From: Trichomonas vaginalis G3
Taxonomy: Eukaryota; Parabasalia; Trichomonadida; Trichomonadidae
Assembly (NCBI RefSeq): GCF_026262505.1
Contig: NC_067207.1
Span: 8,834,082 to 8,898,081 of the forward strand
Length of the DNA: 64,000 nucleotides
Reading direction: 5' to 3'
Positions 10,470-19,300 of this stretch are shown piece by piece. Made by a program: the position numbers and the translations under genes. Below the pieces are notes generated by a model, which ran no database searches, was not told where the DNA came from, and was given only the letters and a program-made list of their open reading frames with translations. Every line of letters starts with the position of its first letter. Positions within the stretch are counted from its first letter, which is position 1.

Positions 10470-11073
10470 TTTTGGAATGAATGAATAAAAAGAAGAAATT
10501 AATATAATTTTGAGCATAAACGTTATTTCCTTCTTCATTTTCGTTGTTATTTGAAGCGGAATATCCACACTTGTATTTGGAAGAATCGACGAAATCTGAT
10601 TTCGAAATATTTGTTTTCAAATGAAATATTTGTGTTCCTAAATACTGGAGAATCTCTCATTGATGTATTGCTATCTGTTGTTGAATTTTCAAAAATAATT
10701 GTCAATCTTGTGCATCAAAAATCGTAGAAATCGCATTTTCGCGAATACAACAATAACTCATGAAAGTATTAGAATGCATAGAATGGATCAGAGAACTTGT
10801 ATAAAGACCTTTATTTCTGATATAATTACATGCAGTAACTTTGAATATTGATGATTTATATGAATCAGATGATGATTGCTGATTAAAATAAGAGAATGTT
10901 TGATTGTTTTCAATGACATTGACACATGTTAGGTAGGAATCAGAGGTAATTGCTCCTGCAAGGTAACCTCCGTTATTGAATGAGAAGTCGAAACCGGGGA
11001 TTATGTCTTCTAATGTCTGATTCACTTCTTCTTGCAATGTAAGCATGTGTTTGAGCTTTTTAGCGGAATTCAT
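10470..11073 (-). pseudogene. Pmp-like (beta-helix) surface protein fragment, copy A
   Basis: One frame (11073 to 10702) encodes GGYLAGAITSDSYLTCVNVIENNQ, then SSIFKVTACNYIRNK and SYCCIREN. The same landmarks occur in the same order in copy B at 11.3-12.3 kb. Downstream of 10702 the matching tail (IFENSTTD..., SPVFRNT.ISFEN) continues in shifted frames, so the copy is broken at least once. Short repeated strands with N-E-N-Q and I-R-N turns suggest the right-handed beta-helix of trichomonad polymorphic-membrane-protein-like surface proteins. There is no signal peptide or membrane anchor here. The copy is a truncated tandem relic of a host surface gene family. Confidence 0.55.
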
Positions 11074-11292
11074 TATTAATTCAACTAACTTTAGACAAAA
11101 CTCAATTGGAAGAATACTGCATGAACTTATGTAATAAATGGTTCATTGATAACAATTTTTGATGTTATATTTCTATAATATTAGATGATGTCTGAAAAAT
11201 TCTTAACATGTTCAAATGAGCTGCATAAAACTTATGAAATCACTTACGAAACAGAAACTAGTTTAAATATGAATTTATATTCTACTACTATA

Positions 11293-12303
11293 TCATTTAA
11301 TAGTCATCAATAAAAAGAAAAATCGAATATGATTTTGAACATAATCGTTACTTTCTTTATTTTTTCCTTCTTTGATTTCATCGTTTTTTGGACTGGAATT
11401 ATTGAATGTAGATAATATCAAATAAGGGCAATCGTTTTCAAACGAAATAAATGTATTCTTAAATATTGGTGAATTACTTGTATATGTAGTGTTATCTGTT
11501 GTTGAATTTTCAAATGTTATTGTGCATTCATATACATTAAAAATGTAATTCATATTGTTTTCACGAATACAACAATAACTCGTGAAAGCATTAGAATACC
11601 AAAAAGTAATCAGATAACCACTTGGACTTTTATTTCTTATATAATTACATGAAGTAACTTTAAATATTAATGATCTATATGATAAAGATGTTTCATGGAA
11701 ATTAAGTCCACCGGATGTTTGATTGTTTTCAATGACATTGACACAAGTTATGTATGAATCAGAGGTAATTGATGTTGTTCTATAACCTCCATTATGTTTT
11801 TTGACTCTATTTTGTGTAATATTGCATTCATTCATGATTATAAAGCCATTAACCATGAAAGTTGTAAGCAAGCAGTCTTGTTCTGAACTGCCGCAGTTGG
11901 AAACTAAAGTTTCATTAGCATGATTTTTGTAATTTGGTATTTCTGAAACTTGTATGGAAAACGAAGGTCCAGCATTTGAATTTGTTGAGTTAATGAATGA
12001 ATTTTTTGTTTGAACAAATTCACCTTTGTCGTAAAAGTAGAGAGAACCTCCTTCTTGTGACCCGGAGGAACAAGATTCGAATTTATTTGTTGTCGCATAT
12101 GTTTTAGCGTCATTACTTGATGTTGAAATTCGAACAGCACCGTTTGGACTTAATTCAAGAAAAAAACAACTTGAAACAAAGTAGTTTAAGTTGTTCGATC
12201 TTGAAAATTCAGTGCTGCTGTTATAATGCTGTTCGTCATAGCTTGATCCTGGGAATGCAAATTCCCAGGAGATATTGACTTCACTACGGCCAAATTGATT
12301 CTA
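11293..12303 (-). pseudogene. Pmp-like (beta-helix) surface protein fragment, copy B
   Basis: Two linked frames are seen. The upstream one, unmarked by any ATG, reads WEFAFPGSSYDEQHYN, ELSPNGAVRISTSSNDAKTY and SCSSGSQEGGSLYFYDKGEF. It then shifts at an A-run near 12.0 kb into FINSTNSNAGPSFSIQVSEI, followed by MVNGFIIMNECNITQN, SDSYITCVNVIENNQT, SYCCIREN and a tail ending in FFFLLMTIK. The GG-x-LYF and N-x-I-x-N motifs resemble Chlamydia Pmp-like repeats described in trichomonad surface proteins. The frame begins just after a TAG with no start codon, so the 5' end is lost, and at least one frameshift breaks the rest. Copies A and B are tandem and of the same family. Confidence 0.55.
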
Positions 12304-15030
12304 TCGTTTTAAAGACAAAAAATGATTTTTGGGTATTATTAGGGTCATATGTACTAATGTTTTGTTGTCACAATATCCCCTTATTTTTCGTGGTGTAAGC
12401 ATGTTGTTTTTTCCCCATTGGGGACGACTGAAAAGTGACAAGATAAGTTCGAGATGTCAGAGATTTTTAGTAAACTGTCAAAAAATAATCAAAAGATACG
12501 GACACTCCCTTCTAACCAAAATTTTGGCCTTAAACTCCAGCTGCAGGCTATACATATTATGCATATGTAGAATACATAGTTTGGAGAAAATCGGCAAATA
12601 CAATCTAGAGTTATATCATCATCCAGAATTATCGAGAAAAATCTCTTAAATACCACGATAGTACAATCCAGTACAAGTAGCATATCAGTGCTATATCATA
12701 AAACGAATTATATATCAATATAATGCCGTATATTTGATTCAATTTACAATATTGGTATAAAATTGAAGCTTACTTTATCATGCACTTAGTACTAACAAGT
12801 TCAAGGATCTCATATGTCTACTACAATTTTAACATTGCATGTTGAAACTTGTAATATGAAAATAAATAGACTAAAAATTTTTTATACTACTCTTTTCATC
12901 GACGTGTTTTACTGATTTAGCTCATATTTGTGAACTTCGATTTTTTTAGTGTCTTGCTTTTACTACTTTTGGTTATTGTGAACAATATGAATCTAAAGTT
13001 ATCCGTTTCTTACAATCTATTGCATTAAATAAAAATTAAATTATTTATCCTTTGTCAAAACATCTTTAAACATATAGCTTTTAGAATTGATTAGACACAA
13101 AAAACTAGTACATATACTCATTTCAGTATATATGTTTGTGTAAATGAAATCAATCTGTAGTATTGTCTATAGTTTATCAATACCGATATAATATGTTGTG
13201 GTTGAAATATATTACATAGATAAGTGATATGGGATACTAAATCTTGAGAAACTCAATTCAGGATTTAAAGATTAATAATGAATAACTCATACACAACAAT
13301 TATAGATAGAGGAAAGCCATTAACAATCATCAAAATTATGAAATACAAGAATAATATCCTGATATATTGATTGGAAATATTTATTTTAGAGATCATCAAA
13401 TTATTATATATTCTTTTTCAAGAAAAGCATATAAGGAGTATAAACATAAATCATATAGTACTATAATCACAATGTTAAAGAGAGAATCTTGAAGATTGAG
13501 AAAATTTTTGACGCCTTCTTTTTTTTTGAAAATTAGCCGATGATATGCTTAAGCTAAAAATTACTAGAAGCGGTGTGATATAATTTATATAAAAAAACTC
13601 ATAATTGCCATTATTATTGGTACATATAAAGTCAAATTATAATTTGCAGTTATGCTTTAATCAAAATCTATATTGAAACGCTTTGTCACATCCATTAAAA
13701 AGGCTGTCGCATATAAATCCAAACATTTGCTTGGTATGTACTTTTCCATTTTAACGTCCTGATTGATATAAGCATGTTTTACACTTTAAAATAGTAATTA
13801 TGACAACCTGTACACCATAGAAGTAGGCTATAACAAGAAAAATTAGATTGACATCGAATAATTTCAAGATTTAGAAACAATTTGTAGCTTTCTCAATTAT
13901 CTAGAGTTAAAATTCATTTATAATGAGGTCATATATTTTAATTATCTTGTAATAAGGGTTTCGTTTTGCGAAAAAAACGTACAATACGCAATTTCGCTAA
14001 AAAACATTTAGCTAGCAATTTCGACCTTTGACTCCACTCAAGACGTCACTTTTTTAATTTTGCGGTATCATATTTTTGGAAAATCTTTATGAATATTATA
14101 TAAAAAGTCTCTTTAATATCTATATTTCATATTTTTATCGATTTTTAAGGTTTTGGCGAAAAGTATTCAATTATTTTTGCTATTTGGTCGGGTAAATGTC
14201 AGATTTGCGACATTTTCTGATATGATATTCAGATTCTACGTTTATATAGTAATTTATGCTTTACATGTATTTTATATAAATTTTTATTGAATTCAAATAT
14301 TCAATAGTTTTTTTATGCTAGATTAGTTGTATTTATTTAAATATATTATATTGGCAACCTTTCTTTACCCTGTCCTAATAAACGCATTTTGTAAAAAAAT
14401 ATAGTGCATCAGTTTCGAACTAGCGTCCCGGGTACCCAATAATAAGGGGTAATAACCATTCGACCATTTGCCACGTAAAGCATCGCCGGATTTTTTTTAT
14501 TTAATCACTCCCAAAACACTGTTTTGGCTTATTGGAAGCATATCAGACATAATCGCCATAATCAAAAAATCTATATACCCAATAAGTAATAAATTTGTCG
14601 ATATAGATTTTCCATAAAATTAGTTTTTAGTCTGATCTTAAAATAAATTTAATTTTTTATAAAAAAAAATCACATTTAAAAGTACCTTTTTAGTAGCTCG
14701 AAATCCTGTTGGTGGATTTCGGGCGTACTTCAAAATTAGCTTTTCTTCTACATATGCAAGCTATATTTTAAATATGGGGCAAATCGGATCGGCGAAAGGA
14801 GTTTAGTTACCTTTTCTGAAAATCAAATTGGCTCTATTTCGTTTCTGTTTTACATATGAATCGTATATGCAAAAGTATTATTCAAACGAAACAAGTATCA
14901 TGTTGATTCAATTGTCATTGATTCCATCATGCAACGACGAATTTTATTCAAAGGAGAAAAAAAAATTAATCGAAAAACGGAACAAGATTATGTATTGAGG
15001 AATTTAATAAAAATCACCACTCAATTTTTT
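12304..15030. other. Long intergenic region
   Basis: About 2.7 kb without a credible gene. A 106-codon frame at 12329-12649 has no recognisable motif and opens without ATG. A tRNA-like unit lies near 14.4 kb (minus strand). Elsewhere the sequence is AT-rich with short A and T runs. Confidence 0.5.
14384..14475 (-). other. tRNA-like sequence with A-box, B-box and T-run (relic or Pol III unit)
   Basis: Read on the minus strand, TGGCAAATGGTCGAATGG resembles an A-box and D-loop of a class II tRNA. TACCC...GGGTA can form an anticodon-like stem with a nine-base loop. GTTCGAAAC fits the B-box, and a run of seven T follows. The D and T stems pair poorly, so a functional tRNA is doubtful. It shares its design with the unit near 4.1 kb and may be a decayed tRNA. 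Confidence 0.35.
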
Positions 15031-15046
15031 TCATTTAAAAAGTGTC
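15031..15046 (+). promoter_or_regulatory. Initiator-like site plus AAAAAGTGTC motif of the DOCK gene
   Basis: TCATTT at 15031 fits the initiator and AAAAAGTGTC at 15037-15046 overlaps its 3' side. The ATG follows at 15051, giving a leader of about 18 bases. The in-frame GTG at 15042 lies inside the motif and is not taken as the start. Confidence 0.5.
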
Positions 15047-15050
15047 AAAA

Positions 15051-18000
15051 ATGGGAGAGGTAGATTTGAATGTAGAAATACAAGAAATGGTTAAAAACAA
15101 TGCAGAATATTTTCGCCGACTTCATTTAGAGCGAAAAGCTTTAGCCATTGCTAAAGTTCCATCATATTGGGAAAATGAAAAAATTCCTCCAAACATTATC
15201 GGCCCAGCAGCCAATTTTTTCAACAACCCTCCTCTTATAATCAACTATGTCATTAACAATTCTCGACCAAAATCAATTGCTCGTTCAAATCCAAATACAC
15301 AGTTGTTTGTTTTCGACAAGAATTTATCAGATGAGCTCTATTCTCGACCATTAGATGAAATTTTAGCGCAATCAGCACCACTCGTTTCAATTCTTTCTTT
15401 AGCAGATGTTCACGCTTTTAAAGATATCAGATTAACTTATTCTTTACCAACATTTCAATACGTTCCTTTCACAATATCTTTCGAAAGTTTAATGTGCAAA
15501 TTTAAAATAATTGAACCGCTTTATTTTACCTTATTTTTATTTGATGATACAACATTTGAACAAATATCAGAAACTTACATATATCCATGCAACAATGACA
15601 CTTGCTTTTTGGATACAATACCTGTTCCAAGCCCAGTCTTTAATATTCCTGTAGATAAAACAAGTTCTGTTAAAATTATCGTTTGCCTTACAAGATTGCT
15701 TCATAAAGATGGTGGTGAGGACTTTGATAATTACTACCTCAATCCTTCAGGCGTTTCAACTGATAAACTTCACGAAATTTGTTTGAATATCAATCATAAG
15801 AACATTTTCTCGATTTTTGGCTTTTCTGAGATCTCCCTTCCACAAGTTATTGCTGGTAATACACTTGAACTTACGAAATTCATCAAAACATCAACAGTTA
15901 GCGTTTCATTTTTAGAAAATTATTTCAGATATCCACTTGAAAACGAACAAACCTTCCCAATAAGCGTCAAACTGAAAATTACAAAGGTTCCTTACCAGCA
16001 AAAGGGCATGTATCCGTACGAATATTACACAAACCACGTAAATATCAGTTTACATAACTCTTTCTTCACTTTTCCACCGGGAATGCGCGGTAGAAACCTT
16101 TATTGTATAGTACAGGTTGTCCATAACGGTTCAGTTTTCTCAGAATATAAAAGTTTTTGCCAATATCACGTTGAAAACCCACAGTTCTTCGATTCCTTTA
16201 AGTTACAGTTACCTCCTGACCTCAACAATGACTCAGAACTCGTTTTCAAGTTCTTCCATGCCGTAGTTAAAGGAGAAGTTAAAGATAGATCTCAAGATTC
16301 AGGAACAGCATCGATAAAACTGTTCAATAATGGTCTATTCTTGGGAGATGGACGTCATACAGTTGGTATTTCTTACGATGGAACCCCGGTTAAGCCTACA
16401 GAAACAAATTGTTTCACATTTTCAACAGTTTTGAATTCTATCGTATATACAAACTCAAAGACATGCCAATCCATCTTCAGCGGTAACTACAATGAGATCG
16501 TTCTCCCCGGATTGAACGAAATTCTCCCTATTGTCTATGTTATTACGGACAACCTCCTTGAAAACATCAAAGAAGGCAAGAAGGGAGCATTCAAGATGTT
16601 CCTGAAGCTCCTAAAGCTCTTTCCAAAGGAGAGATCTACGAATTTTATGCTTTACTATGTCCGAAATCTCGCTTTGAGAGGAATGACGGACTTCTCGTCG
16701 ATGTTTATAAAGACCTGGATCAAATATACGGAGCATTCTTTCTCTACAAAACGATCAGATCTTCATTATTCGTGGATACTCTTTGAACTCCTCGTTAAAT
16801 CGCTTGCCATTGACAAGCCACATACGAAGCTCCTCTTAGAACTCCTCTACAAGCTTACTTCGTATTTCCCTCAATTCAGAGATGCACAACAGAACGTTGG
16901 CCTTGACTTGAACAAGTCTTTTTCGATATTTGAGCGCGATATCTTTGAGTTTGTCGATAAAAATATCGTAATTACGATAGTTTCGCATCATCTCAAATCA
17001 TTAGACGTTTCGCAGCCATACGATGCCTCTCTTTTCAAGAATTTCTTCCAGAACTTCTTCACTCCGAGGACATTTACCCTTTTCTGCCTTCCTTTGAAAA
17101 ATGGCGATACATTATTGAACCAAGTCATCCTTCCTCACCTCAGAGCTCTTGATCCCTCGAAGCCCATTATCGAGGAGGTCTTCAAGCACATATTCTCCAT
17201 GCTCCTTACCTTCGAACCCGAGGAACAATTACTATTAACAACAGGAATGGTTCCTCTCCTTGAAATTGTCGGCAACATGACTAACATGACGCGCCACAAG
17301 ATCATTTACTCACTCACCGTTTGTATCTTTATCGTGTACAACGTAGAAATCAAAGAATTTAACGATAAAGTTGCAAATTTTGCCGAATTAATTTTGAGGT
17401 GTTCGATAGTGAACACAGAAACAGCTGTTAGCGAGGATAACGATGAAGAAGACTCCATGAGACAATGGCGATCTCGAAAAGGCTCCATATTCAGTATTCC
17501 TGCCGATTTCGAATGGGATGCATTGTCATTTTGTTCTCAAGCAATTTGTATCAAATGGTGCAGCCAATTTTCCAATTTGAAGATCTTCAATTCCATATTA
17601 GTTCCTTTCTCAGACGTGATACTTGCTTTGTCATTGCAATCCCACTATTTCAGGTTGTTGGATGAATTCGCACAGAACCATTTCGATTTGATTTTCTCTC
17701 CTGAATCAAATCTGAAACACGTTGTAAGATGCATAATTTCAACGCCAACAAAGAAAGGAATTAACTACTTGTGTTCATTATATCAGTTGGAACAGAATAA
17801 GCTTGGAAACAACCATATAATGAACGCTTTGACTGCAAGAGCTTTGTATTTGTGTCCTCCTTTCAACGGCGTTGTTGATTTATTTACAGGAACTCCTTTC
17901 GAAGAAATCGTAAGGAATTTCAACAAATCAATCAATGTTTTGTCAACAACAATGAAGGATGCAACAGCAAGGATAGAAGCAAGAGAAACAATTGCTAATC

Positions 18001-18983
18001 TAATCGCTCATTCACCTGATGCAAGAGTTAAAGCTCTTTTATCTCTGTCAGATGAATTCGAAGCATTTGATTTGGATTACGAAGCAACAATGGCCGTGAT
18101 ACAAGCAATGGGATTAGTCGCTTATTACACGAAAGACGTGTTTAAGAACGCTATAGATGTTCTTGAGAAAATCACGCCTTCAATAAGAATGGAAGAGAGT
18201 AATTACATCAAAGAAAATATCAGAGGAATCGCAAATTCTGAATATTTCTGCGCTTTCGGTTTCATAAAATTGGCAAATTTGGCTCTTCATTTGTCAACGA
18301 AAGTCCAGAGGTTGCATTTGAAATTGTCCAACGCTCTCATACCTTTATATATTGAGAATGGTCTATACAAGGAATTGTCACAGATATTGACAAATTCAAT
18401 CAAAGACAATTCAATAGAAACTCCAATTTACCAACTCAATATTTCTGACTTCTTTTACATAAAAAGTGACAACTTCGACCTAATTGTCCACCTCACAAAT
18501 CCTTACCCTAGCGAAGCAGCATTAGCCATCATCAGAGAGATCTTCAAGATCCATATTTTAGAGATATACATAAGAGCCCTCAAACAAGAAAATCCAACAA
18601 CATTTTATTTTTATCTTTCCTTCAAAGAGAAGGTTTACTTGAAGACTGCACATCCAATGCCATCATACAAGATATCTACACCTGTTAAATCCATCGAAAA
18701 AGTTACATTATCAGATTCAGAGTCACAGATCTTGAATTTGAAGATGAAATCAGCACAAATCGATGATTTGGTCAAACAGAAAGACTTCTTGAAGCTCCAG
18801 AAGTTGTTACAAGAAGTATTATATCCTGATCCAAGAAAATCTCTCAAAGTTGTTGATGAATTCGATAAATCCATACATAATGCTGTCATTGCTCACGGTA
18901 TTTGGGGTGCTGATAACCCTGAAAGCATCGAAAAGCAATTTATGTACGAAGCAATCCTCAAAAACTCTGGAATTGATATTTAA
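15051..18983 (+). CDS. DOCK-family guanine nucleotide exchange factor
   Basis: The protein is 1,310 residues. The N-terminal part (LYSRPLDEILAQSAPLVSILS..., then LYFTLFLFDD) matches the region before DHR-1 in DOCK proteins. A C2-like DHR-1 domain occupies roughly residues 310-480 (FPISVKLKIT, LYCIVQVVHNG, SELVFKFFHAV, GTASIKLFNNG). A long helical array follows. The C-terminal third (from about 960: ARIEARETIANLIAHSPDARVKALLSLSDEFEAF, then HLKLSNALIPLYIENGLYKEL) matches a DHR-2 exchange domain, which loads Rac/Cdc42-type GTPases. The protein is shorter than animal DOCKs (about 1,800-2,100 residues), and the end of DHR-2 looks reduced. Actin control at the membrane is the expected role. An ELMO-domain gene occurs at 48.7-49.4 kb. 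Confidence 0.72.
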   Translation: MGEVDLNVEIQEMVKNNAEYFRRLHLERKALAIAKVPSYWENEKIPPNIIGPAANFFNNPPLIINYVINNSRPKSIARSNPNTQLFVFDKNLSDELYSRPLDEILAQSAPLVSILSLADVHAFKDIRLTYSLPTFQYVPFTISFESLMCKFKIIEPLYFTLFLFDDTTFEQISETYIYPCNNDTCFLDTIPVPSPVFNIPVDKTSSVKIIVCLTRLLHKDGGEDFDNYYLNPSGVSTDKLHEICLNINHKNIFSIFGFSEISLPQVIAGNTLELTKFIKTSTVSVSFLENYFRYPLENEQTFPISVKLKITKVPYQQKGMYPYEYYTNHVNISLHNSFFTFPPGMRGRNLYCIVQVVHNGSVFSEYKSFCQYHVENPQFFDSFKLQLPPDLNNDSELVFKFFHAVVKGEVKDRSQDSGTASIKLFNNGLFLGDGRHTVGISYDGTPVKPTETNCFTFSTVLNSIVYTNSKTCQSIFSGNYNEIVLPGLNEILPIVYVITDNLLENIKEGKKGAFKMFLKLLKLFPKERSTNFMLYYVRNLALRGMTDFSSMFIKTWIKYTEHSFSTKRSDLHYSWILFELLVKSLAIDKPHTKLLLELLYKLTSYFPQFRDAQQNVGLDLNKSFSIFERDIFEFVDKNIVITIVSHHLKSLDVSQPYDASLFKNFFQNFFTPRTFTLFCLPLKNGDTLLNQVILPHLRALDPSKPIIEEVFKHIFSMLLTFEPEEQLLLTTGMVPLLEIVGNMTNMTRHKIIYSLTVCIFIVYNVEIKEFNDKVANFAELILRCSIVNTETAVSEDNDEEDSMRQWRSRKGSIFSIPADFEWDALSFCSQAICIKWCSQFSNLKIFNSILVPFSDVILALSLQSHYFRLLDEFAQNHFDLIFSPESNLKHVVRCIISTPTKKGINYLCSLYQLEQNKLGNNHIMNALTARALYLCPPFNGVVDLFTGTPFEEIVRNFNKSINVLSTTMKDATARIEARETIANLIAHSPDARVKALLSLSDEFEAFDLDYEATMAVIQAMGLVAYYTKDVFKNAIDVLEKITPSIRMEESNYIKENIRGIANSEYFCAFGFIKLANLALHLSTKVQRLHLKLSNALIPLYIENGLYKELSQILTNSIKDNSIETPIYQLNISDFFYIKSDNFDLIVHLTNPYPSEAALAIIREIFKIHILEIYIRALKQENPTTFYFYLSFKEKVYLKTAHPMPSYKISTPVKSIEKVTLSDSESQILNLKMKSAQIDDLVKQKDFLKLQKLLQEVLYPDPRKSLKVVDEFDKSIHNAVIAHGIWGADNPESIEKQFMYEAILKNSGIDI

Positions 18984-19294
18984 TTTATTTCTCTGTTTTT
19001 ATTCTGTATATATTTATCATTTTCTTCTTTTTTCTTTTTGGAATTTATATGTAAATGTTGTATATTTTTAATTTCATCAAATATCTTTAACCAATGAATT
19101 ACCTAAGGCCAGAGCATTGCAATTAATACAGATTTGTCTTTGATTTTTATAAAATATAATATTGAAAATTTAATTTTTAGAAACAAATGTAAATCTTTTA
19201 AGCAAATTTTATGTGACTTTATTAGTATATTTAGAATTTCGACGTTGATGAGTTCGTTTCCATGTCTTAGTCAAAATATCCTTCAAAAAAAAAT
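18984..19294. other. Intergenic region between DOCK and HEAT-like genes
   Basis: About 310 bases, AT-rich, with nothing recognisable apart from the initiator at its 3' end. Confidence 0.5.
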
Positions 19295-19300
19295 TCATTT
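19295..19300 (+). promoter_or_regulatory. Initiator-like site immediately before an ATG
   Basis: TCATTT ends directly before the ATG at 19301, so the predicted leader is only about four bases. Very short leaders are usual in trichomonads, but this is close to the lower limit. Confidence 0.5.

Noticed and set aside
12329-12649. 106-codon frame in the 12-15 kb intergenic region
   Set aside because: It opens without ATG and shows no recognisable motif or composition bias.
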